From Cochliopodium minus (Eukaryota; Discosea; Himatismenida; Cochliopodiidae), in assembly GCA_024220525.1 (NCBI GenBank), contig JAMYWO010000124.1, positions 48,974 to 112,973 of the forward strand: DNA of 64,000 nt. The letters are read 5' to 3'. The position numbers and the translations under genes are program-made. Below the pieces are notes generated by a model. It was given only the letters and a program-made list of their open reading frames with translations. It ran no database searches and was not told where the DNA came from. Below are positions 1-9,769 of the stretch, piece by piece (positions within the stretch are counted from its first letter, which is position 1; each line of letters opens with the position of its first letter).

Positions 1-1203
1 ATTATCTCTTTTGGTCCCAACAAAATTGAGAGAATTAGAGAAATTGAACAATGTAAAGAAGGTGAGAAAGTGAGACATCTTGGCTTCTTCTTTGACCACA
101 ATGGACTTATCAACAACATTGACTAAATCCTCCAATAAGTGCTAAAAAAACTCAAAATCTTGAGAAACCTCTTTCCAAATTTCACAACAAGAGTCAATAT
201 TTAGAGGGTATGCATTCTCATCTCTTCTCTACCAATCTGAAGTGATCACAATTACGAAGAAACAAATAGCAATCTTTGAAGAAATGGAAAAGTTATTTCT
301 TTTTGAGAGCAACCTAAATGATGACAATTTTCTCAAAATAAGTGATCTGAAAAAGAGAAGAGCAAACATAAGTTTGGAAAGATTGAGTTTACCAATGAAA
401 CATCACGGAGGAATGGGGTTGAGAAGAATTGAGGATGTCTTCTCTGCTTCAAACAAAAGTTCTGATGAGAGTTTTTCTTGAGAAGAAAGATCTCAAATAT
501 TAATGGTCTCGAAAGGTTTGTAAATAAACACGGCCCCAATCTCTGTTCAAGTAAAACTCACGTTTGGAACAGACAATAAGAAGGTAACAGGAACCACGAA
601 AGGAATAAAGATTTTCTTATTACCATCAAATCAGGAAACAAGGGTACCCTAAAATAGAAGAAAGTACATAAACAAGTATTGGACTCTAAAAGAACCTACA
701 AAACTGCCAAGATCACAAAGTTCTCCAACAATTGGAGATTGAGAATCTTTTTGATCACCTCAAGAAATCTGATAACAGAGAAGAAACCAAACATTCTATC
801 GAATTAATGAAATAAGTCACTAGTCTTGAAACTCTTCGTTCAATGGCTTCTCGAAACTGGGAAAATCTCCTCAAACTAGAAGAACATTCATCAGCCAAAA
901 CAGACTTTGAAGAACAACGAAATTAAAAACCTTGCCATTTTCAAAATCTTTTCTTTCAACTTACTCATATCAAAAGATTTCAACGGTAATGACTACACTA
1001 TTGCTTGCATCACTTCATTCTTCATCTCTAAACACAACATCATCTGGAAATTAACTTTTGAAAATAACAAAAAGTATAAAAAGAAATACGAAATACTCAC
1101 CAAAAGACTCAACAACCTCTCCAATGAAGAACATTCGCTCATTAATTTTGACAACAAATTGTCAACCTTTTCTGAATCACATGAAATTTGTCGAAAAAAA
1201 TAG
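1..1203 (+). mobile_element. LINE retrotransposon, 3' part (end of RT, thumb and C-terminus)
   Basis: Translation from base 1 gives the part of a non-LTR reverse transcriptase just after the catalytic YADD block: a SFGPNKIERIREIEQ stretch, then HLGFFFDHNG, then a thumb region. After a frame change near 205-240 the frame 242-481 ends in the HHGGMGLRRIEDVFSASN segment typical of LINE RT C-termini. A further C-terminal piece is open at 907-1203. In-frame stops and frame changes show an old, inactive copy. The paralogous stretch at 4238-4390 has sense codons at two of the stop positions, so this is decay and not a variant genetic code. The contig begins inside the element, so its 5' part is missing. 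Confidence 0.8.
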
Positions 1204-1227
1204 ACTCATTTAATCCTTGGTCAAATA

Positions 1228-2149
1228 TTGTTGATCAAGTTAATAATAACCAAGATGTTGTCGGTAAGAATGCCGAAAAGTCCTCCCACCAGAACTAAGG
1301 TGGGAGGACTTAGTCCCTGGATAGTCTCAATTCTAACAGTAAACGTTCAAGGTATTAAACAATGCATTGATGATCTGCACCAAGTGGATACCAATCTGAA
1401 TCTGCAAGCGGAAATAGGTATTGTTGAATCTAAATTTAACAGAAACAAGGAGATCATAACATGCGGAAACTCAGGAACTGGAAATGTGACCAAAGTAAAC
1501 AATGTGAAAGTCAAAAAGAGTATGCTGAATTCGTGGATTGTCAAAAACAATGACAGTATAATTGTTCTCACGGAAACAAAACTCATTGGCAAAAAAGATT
1601 CTCTTTCTTTCATCAGAAATATCAATCAAGTAACCAAAAACAGTTTCTTGATCTTTTGCAACAATGTTACTAGACCTGCTTGGCATTGCGTCGCCACTGT
1701 CATTCCTAAAAGACTCTTTAACAAACCATTTCACAGAGTAATCGAAATCGGAATGGTTACACCATCTCTTTGAAAAAGAATCACAACTTTTCTTTCAAAC
1801 TTGTCCAAAACACACCTGGCTGTTATAATACTATTATTAGGGTGTATAATACTTGGTTTAGAAGTTTCTTGAAGAATTTTTTTTCTGTGAAAAATTTTGA
1901 ACAAAGCCGGTCCTTCCCGTTGATTGAGGTCTCGAAAATATGACAGATCTCATTTTCTTGACAACTGTAAGGCTCCCAAAAAGGAAAATACAGGGTATGT
2001 GATTAGATTTCAAGGGAATAATTTTTAAATAATTTAAAAAATTATCTGTTATTTTTTTTTCTCAATCATCTGATTACACTTCTCGAAATATCCAGAAAAA
2101 TAATCACCAAAGCAATGACTCAAAGAATCAAACAATGTCTCTTGAAAAA
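1228..2149 (+). mobile_element. LINE retrotransposon, 5' part (APE-like endonuclease, start of RT)
   Basis: The frame 1228-1773 contains the opening of an APE-type endonuclease domain: ILTVNVQGI near residue 36, NNDSIIVLTETKL with the catalytic Glu near residue 116, and a WH-VATVIPKRLF segment. This order (strand with Asn, then ETK, then the VA-I strand) is characteristic of LINE endonucleases. The frame then breaks. At 2080-2149 a piece of the RT N-terminus (ISRKIITKAMTQRIKQCLLK) appears, matching the second copy near 4675. Much of the region between endonuclease and RT is absent or unrecognisable, so the copy is internally deleted. It runs into the contig end at N 2150. Confidence 0.75.
1278..1311. 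repeat. Perfect stem-loop at LINE tail/head junction
   Basis: AAGTCCTCCCACC (1278-1290) and GGTGGGAGGACTT (1299-1311) are exact reverse complements, 13 bp each, with an 8-nt loop AGAACTAA. It is far more GC-rich than its surroundings and lies between the end of one LINE C-terminal frame (1203) and the start of the next LINE endonuclease frame. It could be an RNA hairpin recognised by the LINE machinery or a 5' UTR structure. The function is inferred. Confidence 0.7.
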
Positions 2150-2150
2150 N
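2150..2150. other. Assembly join (single N)
   Basis: A single N separates LINE sequence on the left from APC7 coding sequence on the right. The 77 bases to its right are repeated exactly at 41669-41745, just before another single N, so this is a contig boundary and not a natural junction. Confidence 0.9.
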
Positions 2151-3378
2151 ATTTGAATGGCACTTAAAGTTTCACCACATCCTCCATAACTTTCTCCCAA
2201 CCATCTCCCCACTTCTTTGTTTTCCCCCTTCATCTCTTTTCTTAACTCCATTATTTCTGGTATCGCTTCTATTTTACAATAAAATATAAATGTGAATAAA
2301 AATAAAATAAAAATAAAAAATAAAAAATAAAAATAAATAGAAATAAAAATAAATAAAAATAAAAATAAAATAAAAAAATAAAAAGTGAATAATTAGAAAA
2401 AGAAAGGAGATTACTTTTGTGAAGATTGATGTGAAGATTAACTTTTATTCTCACCATTTTAAATATTAATGAAAACAGATAATTTTCTATATTAAATGAT
2501 GACACATTATTCATTGTATTATTCATTGTGTTGTTCACTGTATTATTCACTGTATTATTAATTGTATTGTTCATTGTATTATTCAATGTATTATTCAATG
2601 TATTGTTCATTGTATTGTTGATGTCATTATTATTATTACTGTTTGTATTAGTATTATTGTTAGCGGAGGGTGTATTGAGGGTGTTCTTAAAAGTATTATT
2701 GTTGGTAGTATTCATACTCATATTTGACATTTTATTAAATAAATTACTATTAATATTCATATTACTGTTAATATTCATGTTATTAATGTTATTAATGTTA
2801 TTAATGTTATTAATGTTATTAATAACATTAATAACATTAATAATGTTATTAATGTTGTTAATGTTGTTATTTGTATTTTTGTTATTATTTTTGTTGTCAT
2901 AGTTGTGATTGTTAGTGGAGGGATAGGAAGGAGAAGGAGAGGGGTAGAGATGGAGGAGATTTTTATAAAAAGAGAGGAGATCTTTAAAAGGGAAAGAAAG
3001 AGATAGGAGTTTGGAAAAGAGTTGAGAAGAGAAAGGATCTTTTTCTAAAACTTTTAAATAAAAGAGAATTGATTCTTCTTTGTTAATTTTTTCCAACAAA
3101 GTGGCTTTTCTCATATAATAAAAAATAGAGTTTTTATTAGGGAGAGAATCAAGGATGTTGATAGCTTTTTCTATTTGTTCATCTTTTTCGTAGCATATAG
3201 AGAGTTTTTTAATTATTTTTTTGAAAATCTTTTTGTTTTCTTTCCAATAATTGGAATCATCTTCTTTCAAGAGGTTTTCCATTATTTCTATTGCTCTTTC
3301 ATATTCTTTCCTTTTTATCAATGAAAATGCCAAGCAAATATTTGATTCATTTCTTGTTAAATTGTCTATTTCATCCAA
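2151..3378 (-). CDS. APC7: Anaphase-promoting complex subunit 7, N-terminal half
   Basis: TPR protein of the APC/C ubiquitin ligase that controls mitotic exit. Exon 1 is 3378-2415, the intron 2414-2269 (GTAATC...ATAG) and exon 2 starts at 2268 and runs off the contig at 2151. The N-terminus has the APC7 pattern: TPR-like helices (KEYERAIEIMENLL), then EKAINILDSLP and YLKVLEKDPF, matching the family segments around DAIAILDGIPS. Then comes a long Asn/Ile/Met-rich low-complexity insert. The remainder is encoded at 41745-40357; using the shared 77-bp overlap once, the two parts give 964+118+1312 nt, exactly 798 codons including stop. Family assignment rests on both halves together. Confidence 0.85.
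2776..2850. repeat. ATTAATGTT / AACATTAAT palindromic repeat inside APC7
   Basis: Several TTAATGTTA units are followed directly by ATAACATTAATAACATTAAT, so the stretch is both a tandem repeat and a long inverted repeat. It encodes the Asn/Ile/Val low-complexity linker of APC7. It is probably a slippage product, and it could also destabilise cloning or assembly at this place. Confidence 0.6.
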
Positions 3379-3653
3379 TTTTGAGCAGATTATAAAATTT
3401 GCCTTTGAAAAGTATTTGCATACTGTTAAATATTATTAAATTTTAAATATCTTGAAATATACCAATGTATCAACTGAATTATAGAGATTACTTTTTAATA
3501 ATCTTTTCATTCTATTTGCTATTGGGGTAATATATTTGACCATTTTTGAAAGAAATCAATTTTTTTTTTATTTTTGGCGCAAATTAACCTCAAATAAGAA
3601 AAATCTTTGAAATTAAAATTTTAATATTGTGAATACATGTTTGATTCTAGAAA
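3379..3653. other. Spacer, no gene seen
   Basis: A/T-rich interval upstream of the APC7 start. No open frame with coding character and no RNA gene was recognised. Confidence 0.6.
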
Positions 3654-3860
3654 TTATTTAATCTTTATGTTCATCATTTTTCCATGATAAAGGAAATAAT
3701 GCCAACTCTTCAAATGTTGAAAGTGTTTTTCAAATAATACTCTTAATAAATTAACTTTTTGTGCATTTTGTGCAACATATTCATGCATACTGTATAAATT
3801 TTCTGTCATTTTTCTAATTTCCATATTGATGTTTTCAATCTTTTCATTTTCTTTCTCCAT
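3654..3860 (-). CDS. Small coiled-coil protein, unassigned
   Basis: A single-exon frame starting at ATG 3860 encodes 68 residues. The charged N-terminus (MEKENEKIENINMEIRKM) and the following amphipathic stretch look like a helical coiled coil, ending in a basic tail. No family was recognised. The size and helical character recall small kinetochore (DASH-type) or BLOC-type subunits, but no diagnostic motif is visible. It lies 275 bp upstream of APC7 on the same strand. Confidence 0.45.
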   Translation of the reverse strand: MEKENEKIENINMEIRKMTENLYSMHEYVAQNAQKVNLLRVLFEKHFQHLKSWHYFLYHGKMMNIKIK

Positions 3861-4084
3861 TTTTTTTTTTTTCTATCCCAATAAGAATGAAAACAAGAAT
3901 TTTTGCATTGAAAAGATCAATCCTTGTTGAACATCAATTTTAAATTAGGAGTTTAAAGAAATTTGATGAAATTATTTTTTATCTTTATATCTCTTTTCAA
4001 CTAAACTCTATCAAATTCTAAAATTCAGTTTTCAACCCCAAGATAACAATTTAAATTAAAGATAAAGAAAAATAAATTTTTTCA

Positions 4085-4395
4085 AGAACAAGTATCTGGA
4101 AAAATAATTATTTATTTTTGGCAAAAACAGACGATAGTCCTCATTGCCAAAGAGGCTAAAGACCTTGAGAGAATCCTCGATCATATAGAATGAAAGGAAA
4201 GAGCTACAAATGCAAAACTAAACCAGAAAAAAAATCTGATTATCTCTTTTGGTCCCAACAAAATTGAGAGAATTAGAGAAATTGAACAATGCAAAGAAGG
4301 TTAGAAAGTGAAACATCTTGCTTCTTCTCTGATCACAATAGAATTGTCAACAAAATTGACGAAAAACTCCAAAAAGTGCCAAAATAATGAGAAAT
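4085..4395 (+). mobile_element. LINE fragment: from the YADD region into the thumb
   Basis: It begins with the same AGTATCTGGAAAAA context that precedes YADD at 5097 and continues through a degraded A-F-A-KTDD version of the YADD block. It then reads through a region whose last part matches bases 1-190 of this window at high identity (FGPNKIERIREIEQ). It stops matching near 4395. Several stops and frame changes mark it as an old fragment. Confidence 0.7.
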
Positions 4396-5142
4396 CTCTT
4401 TCCAAACTTAAGGATTACGAGTCTCTAAAAAAATCTGACAAACTGAATATTCAGACCTAGGTTCAAGATAACTCCAAACAATGCACTTAGTCCTTAAGGA
4501 GTGAGAATAACTCTTTTTAGAAAGTTTATTGATCACTTTGCACCAATTCTCACAAAAATTGCAAATGAATCTCTTCTCACTGGATACCCAAGTGATTCAA
4601 TGTTGAAAGGAAACATCACTCATCCCAAAGAAACAAAACAGCAACAATGTGAACGATCTTAGACCAATTACACTTCTCTAAATATCCAGGAAAATAATCA
4701 CCAAATGACTCATAGAATATCTTTTGAAAAACAATTTAATAAGTGAAAATCAGTGTTTTTATCCCGACAATGCACGCTGTGAATTTACTTGTTGAAAGAG
4801 CATAGAAAGTGGATCCGACCTACATGCGAAGTTTCTCTACTGTTCAAAAGCATTTGATCGTGTAAACCACATCTATCTTGAGAAGTCCTTGAAAAGAGAG
4901 ACTGTGGTGAATACTATTTGAACTTTATCAAATGTTTCTTAAAACAACTTTGTGAATACTATTCAACTAGTCATTGAGTGAAGAACTAAAGTCGACAGAG
5001 GAGTTCCCCAAAGTGAAAATTTATCTCTTTTTTTGTTCATTCTCGCAATCAACTTTCTTCACATCTCCATTCAAAACGATAGACAAATTGAGGGTGCAAG
5101 TATCTGGAAAAAAAGAATCAAAGTTTTGGCATATGCAGACGA
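4396..5142 (+). mobile_element. LINE fragment: RT N-terminal half to YADD
   Basis: In pieces one reads FIDHFAPILTKIANESL, IPKKQNSNNVNDLRPITLL, ISRKIITK, AFDRVNH, RGVPQSENLSLFLFILAINF and finally VLAYAD. This is the ordered motif series of LINE reverse transcriptases (PITLL, FDRV, RGVPQ, YADD). It ends exactly at the contig end in the YADD codons. It is joined head-on to the downstream-type fragment at 4085-4395, so the order RT-3' then RT-5' is rearranged or tandem. Frame changes are present, so it is inactive. Confidence 0.8.
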
Positions 5143-5215
5143 NTAAAAAATAAAAAATAAAAAATAAAAAATAAAAAATAAAAAATAAAAAATAAAAAAT
5201 AAAAAATAAAAATTA
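5143..5215. repeat. Assembly join followed by (TAAAAAA)n array
   Basis: A single N at 5143 is followed by about nine uninterrupted TAAAAAA units. The same array type follows the N at 41746. Both sit where a gene is cut (XRN2 here, the SPATA20 homologue there), so they are probably intronic simple repeats on which contigs broke. Confidence 0.8.
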
Positions 5216-6749
5216 AATATTAAAAAATGTTTAAAAAATAATTTATTTTTGATGGAATTTACCTTGACCAATTTGTTGAAAAAAATTGAAGATTTCTTCA
5301 TCGGTAACATTTTTGGGGAGGTTTCCTACCCAAAGGGTGTCATCACTTCTCTCCTCTCTTTCGAATTTCTTGGGCTTTTTGGAGAGCCAATTGTACTGTA
5401 TCTCCTCTCTTAATATCCACACATTCATCTCGTGTGTCACCAATGAAAGAAAAATCAAATCTGCATCCTGATTGATAATTAATAAAAAAAAAATATGAGA
5501 AATAAAAAAACAAAAAAATAAAATAACAAAAATAAATAAATAAATAAAAATAAGATTAAAAAAACAAAAATAACAAAAATAAATAAATAAATAAAAATAA
5601 AAATTAAAAAAAACAAAAACAAAAACAAAAAAATAAAATAAGATAAAAATAAATTTGAACAAAAAAACTAAAATTAAAATAAATTAATAAATAAAAATAA
5701 AAAATAAAAAAAAAAACAAAAAAAAAAAATAATTAATAAAAAACAAAATCAAAACAAAATCAAAGTTTACCATTCCGTAGATGACATGCTTTGTATTTGG
5801 GTCGAATTTTCCTTGTGATTGAGATTTTTGAATTCTAATAAATTCGATCAACTTGTGTTCCTTTTTAATAATAAAAATAAAAATAAATAATAAAAATAAA
5901 AATAATAAAAAATCAAAAAAAAAATCTAAATAAATCAAAAAAAATCAATAAAAAATCTAAACAAAATAAAAACAAAAAAATCAAAAAAATAATTGAAAAA
6001 AAAAATTAAGTTATAAAATTACTCCTTCTCCAGGCACGCTTGAATCAGAAAAGATGACTTTCAAGTCCCTCCAAGCCTCACAAGAGGAAACTCTTTCTTC
6101 AATGTACTCCTTGACAAGCTCCGAAGCTTTAAACATGAACTCTGTACCAGGTGTGATACTTTTTTTTTTATCAATTAAAAAATAAAATAAAATAAAATAA
6201 ATCAAAAAAAAAAATGAAAAAAAAAAAAAAAATATTGCAAAAAATAAAAAATAAAAAATAAAATAAAGTAAAATTTTTACGAATTAGAATCAAATGTTTC
6301 AACATTTTTTCCTTGTTTTTTTTGTTTTGAAATAAACTCTGTTCTTTCTCTTGCTGAAATGAATCTTCTCACTCTTTGTTGATTCATTTTGGCTCTTGGT
6401 GCAACCTACAGAAAAAAAAAAAGTAAAAAGATTAATTTGTATTATTTAATTAATCAAAGAAATTTAAATTTGAATTTTTTTTTTTTTTTTTTTTTTTTAC
6501 ACCATCAAAAGCTATGAAGATTAATTTTCTTGGTCTTATCAAATTAAATATCCTGTCCATTTCATAATACAGATTCTCTTTGATATTTGTCCATTCTCTC
6601 ATTGTATAATCATCATCTCCATGAGTGATATGGTGGAGAATGCTAATTTATATATGTGATGATAAATCAAAATGAATAGAAGGGATTGAAGGATATTAAA
6701 TAATTGATTTATAAAATTTAGGACTTTTATTTACCCATTCATATCTAGA

Positions 6750-6781
<32 letters not shown>

Positions 6782-7046
6782 TAATGATGCTAATCTTAAA
6801 TCTATTTTATTGTTTGATTCTACGTTTTGTGTTTCTGAATTTGTCGTCAATGAACTTTCACTATGTAATTGTTCCAACACTTTTTTCTTAGCATACATAT
6901 ATTTTTTCCACAACAGCCTTTATTTGACATAATAAACGGTGAATATTTGAATTTTGAGTTTAAAGGATTTTTTAAAACCTTAAATTTCAAGTATTTATAA
7001 ATTATTTTAAAAATTGTAACCAAAAATAAAGAAGGGGTACTCCCAT
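5144..7046 (-). CDS. XRN2: 5'-3' exoribonuclease 2 (XRN2/Rat1), 5' part, with an RRM start
   Basis: Nuclear 5'-3' exonuclease for RNA decay and torpedo termination. Proposed exons: 7046-7021 (MGVPLLYFW), 6917-6735, 6642-6501, 6405-6281, 6158-6023, 5860-5771, 5467-5263; all phases fit. Signature blocks in order are NPNGEFDNLYLDMNG, DGVAPRAKMNQQRVRRF, DSNSITPGTEFM, VPGEGEHKLIEF, DPNTKHVIYGMDADLI and LVTHE, carrying the metal-binding acidic residues of the XRN catalytic centre. NPNG-EFDNLYLDMNG favours XRN2 over XRN1. After WILREE the usual CxxC zinc knuckle is not seen; instead DDTLWVGNLPKNVTDEEIF, an RRM RNP2-type start, follows. The 3' exons are lost at the contig edge. The first exon and its intron (GTTACA donor, AAAG acceptor) are the least certain part. 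Confidence 0.88.
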
Positions 7047-8337
7047 ATTAATTTTCAATCTCTTGTTTTATTTTCTTCTTTATTTTTTTTTTTTTTTTTT
7101 AATATTTAAATTTTCAAAAAATAACGAAATTAAAAAAAAATAAAAAGAGTTTATGGTTATGACTCAATTTTTACCAACAAATTTAGTATCAATTCTAAAG
7201 ATTTTGATCAAATAAAAAAAGAACAAGAATTTGACCCATCCACTTGAATCAAATATTAAAATGTTTTCATTTCAAGTTGCCAAACCAATGATACAATAAT
7301 TTTCTTGCAACTTGATGAATAAAATAAAATTTTATAAAGTGAAAAGGTTACTTTCCCAAATGAAATGGAACAATTTCTTCTCGATCAACTTCCCTTTCTC
7401 TTTTACTCCTTCATCACTATCTCCATCTCCACAATTTCTTTCTTCCATCAACATCCACTTCACCTTAGATTTCCACATTACCATAATCGTTCTTTTAGTT
7501 TTCACCATTCTTGAGATGTTTGTAATGAGGAACTGTCAATTGAGGGAAGCAAAATCCTGTGCAAAATCAAAAATTAGGTAATTTTAAACCAAAATAGGGA
7601 ATATAAACAGATAGATTATATACCTCCAAAATAACGATTTGATCGAAATTACAAAGATTTAACAATATGGAACAAGCTGCATGTCAAAGATGATCGAGTA
7701 GAAAGGTATTTCCTTGGAGTTAAAAGTGATGTTTTCCTTGAATGAGAATACGTTTCGATGAGAATGTGTTATTGAAAAATTCTAAAAAAATTAAATAATA
7801 AAAAAAAAAAAACGATATTTTATTTTGCATTCATTTGCTTTTAAAAATATATTGAAAATATAAGCTTACTGTTGTAGTATCTCTCGTTACTGATTGACAG
7901 TGAAAATTTTTCATAAAACAAAATGATTTGAAAACAAAGGGATTTTTAAAAAATATTTATCCTTGTATAGAATCAGACAAAAAAAAAAACATTGCAAATC
8001 TACAATTATAGATTGATTTTCAAAAAATTAACCTTATTCATCAATAAGAGATATTTTTCTTTCATAAATAATAGATTTGATTGATAAATTTGATAATTTT
8101 TATTCCATTAATCAATTACATAGTATTTTTGACAAAATAGACATGTAAAGATTAGTATAATATCTTTTCAGGTATATTTGATTATCATTGAAGATTTGTA
8201 ACATTAATTTTTATAAATGAAATCATAGTACATAACCTATATCTTTAACTATGAGGTTTAACAAAAAATCTAATTTAAAAGTCACAATTGAATTTTCAAA
8301 ACAATTTTCTCACTTTTCAAAATAAAAAATAAAAAAA
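7047..8337. other. Spacer with unresolved short ORFs
   Basis: The interval 7312-7780 has above-average GC and short frames on both strands. On + one reads a 7315-7581 frame with a hydrophobic segment near its end and a later frame DRNYKDLTIWNKLHV. On - one reads an ATG exon ending in GTAAGC near 7870 followed by a T-rich acceptor. No reading frame joins them without stops. It may be a decayed gene or one whose splicing I could not solve. The rest (7780-8330) is plain A/T-rich DNA. Confidence 0.4.
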
Positions 8338-9670
8338 ATGAAATTTTTCCTTTTGTTTGCCTTAAGTTGTATCTTATTCACAAAGATTTATACATTCAAT
8401 GTAAATCCCTATTATCTTCAAGTTGGAGATAGTCCATGGTAAACAATTTGAAAGAGAATTTAAGAATTTCTAAAAAAAAAAAATTCTTTTCAAAGTGATA
8501 ACATAACAGAATTCAAATTGTTGAATCAGTCTACTGACATGGTTAGAAAACTATTTCTTTTTTCTTTTTTCCAAATTTAATTTGTTTTAATTTCTCAAAA
8601 GCCAGTTATCAGCGGATCCATCGAATTGCAAATCCCTTTGCCTATATTGTGGGGATTCATTTCACAGCTCGAATATTATCCATACTGGTATGTATAGTTT
8701 TAAATAAATTTTTTTTTTATTTTTTTTTTTTTTTTGCCTTTTATTTTTAGTTTTTATTTTAGATAAATATAAAAAAAAATTTTATTTTAATTTTGATTAG
8801 GAATCCTCTCTTCACTTATACAAACACCAAAAATTTTGAATTATGCTCACTCTTGGATGCGGGATATGCATTTGGACCAGGTAGAAATTTTATTTTTTTT
8901 GTTAAATTTATTTTAATTTAGTTATATTTTGTTTTTTTAAATTTTTTTTTAATTTTTTTTTTTTAATAGATGGTATTTTTTCAAAACTATTTTTTCTATC
9001 CACCTTATTTAATCTCGTCACAAAAACTCAGTAACTAACACAACTCAATTGAGTGGTCCTCACAGAATAGTTGTCCTCACCAACAATGGTACAAAACCTT
9101 TTTAAAATTCAATATTTCATTTATTTTTTAAAAAAACAGATTCTTACGGTAAAAATTTTTTAAATGTATTTTTTAAATGATTAAAATCTTTTATTTTTTT
9201 CTTTAAATTTTTTTTTATTCCCAAATTAAACAGCTAGTGTCGCTTGGTCCTATTATGGGATCAACAATCAGATTTTGACAGGAAGACATCAATTCTCCCT
9301 CTTTGCACTTTCAACCACAAAGACTTTATTGTAAAAAAAAATAATGAAATAAAAAACAATAAAAATAAAATGAAAATTTTTTTTGTAATTATTAAATAAA
9401 AGTAAAAAATTTAAAACAAAATTATATTTTTTTAGTGTAAATTATGAAAGAGCTATGGGTACTGGTGTTAGTGGTAATAGCTCTATCCCTTGGTATGCTT
9501 CTTTGAGTGCTGCCATGTATGATGGTTTCTTAGGATTGTCTTGCTTGCAACAGGTTTACTTGAAGAAAGGTTCTCTTGACGTCATCACCATCCTTGAAGT
9601 CTGTTCTCAATTCCAAGCTATCGATTTGAGAGTTAACTTTAAGTCTCCTCTTAAAATAAACAGAAAATAA
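8338..9670 (+). CDS. Secreted START/SRPBCC-like protein
   Basis: Eight exons (8338-8438, 8496-8541, 8602-8687, 8801-8880, 9032-9088, 9140-9148, 9234-9330, 9436-9670) give 711 nt, 236 residues. The protein starts with a clear signal peptide (MKFFLLFALSCILF). The body has the strand/helix pattern of the SRPBCC (START, polyketide cyclase) fold: ILWGFISQLEYYPYWNPLF resembles the VW..I.D...YP.WNP helix, and further on are GRHQFSLFAL and TLFVNYERAMG, like the last strands. That fold binds hydrophobic ligands; a secreted lipid-binding role is inferred only. Exon 6 is a 9-nt micro-exon (ATTCTTACG). Fold assignment is moderate; the gene itself is firm. Confidence 0.75.
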
Positions 9671-9769
9671 TTTTTTTTTTTTTTTAAATCCAAAAAGTTC
9701 TCAAATTGTTTTGGTTTTAAAAAAATTATAGTCAAATAAATTTTTAGTTTTATACAAATATAATTTTTT

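Noticed and set aside
1-240. In-frame TAA codons in the LINE, suggesting a code where TAA/TAG means Gln
   Set aside because: The paralogous copy near 4340-4380 has GAA and AAA at the same positions, and all host genes end at ordinary TAA, TGA or TAG stops.
2528-2902. Hydrophobic Leu/Val frame on the + strand
   Set aside because: Mirror image of the Asn/Ile/Met low-complexity tract of APC7 on the minus strand.
1-5142. LTR element or retrovirus-like copy
   Set aside because: No terminal repeats, protease, integrase or RNase H blocks; the APE-type endonuclease and RT motif set identify a LINE.
5243-5662. Phe-rich hydrophobic protein in the XRN2 region
   Set aside because: Translation of an A/T-rich intron; only 5467-5263 is exon.
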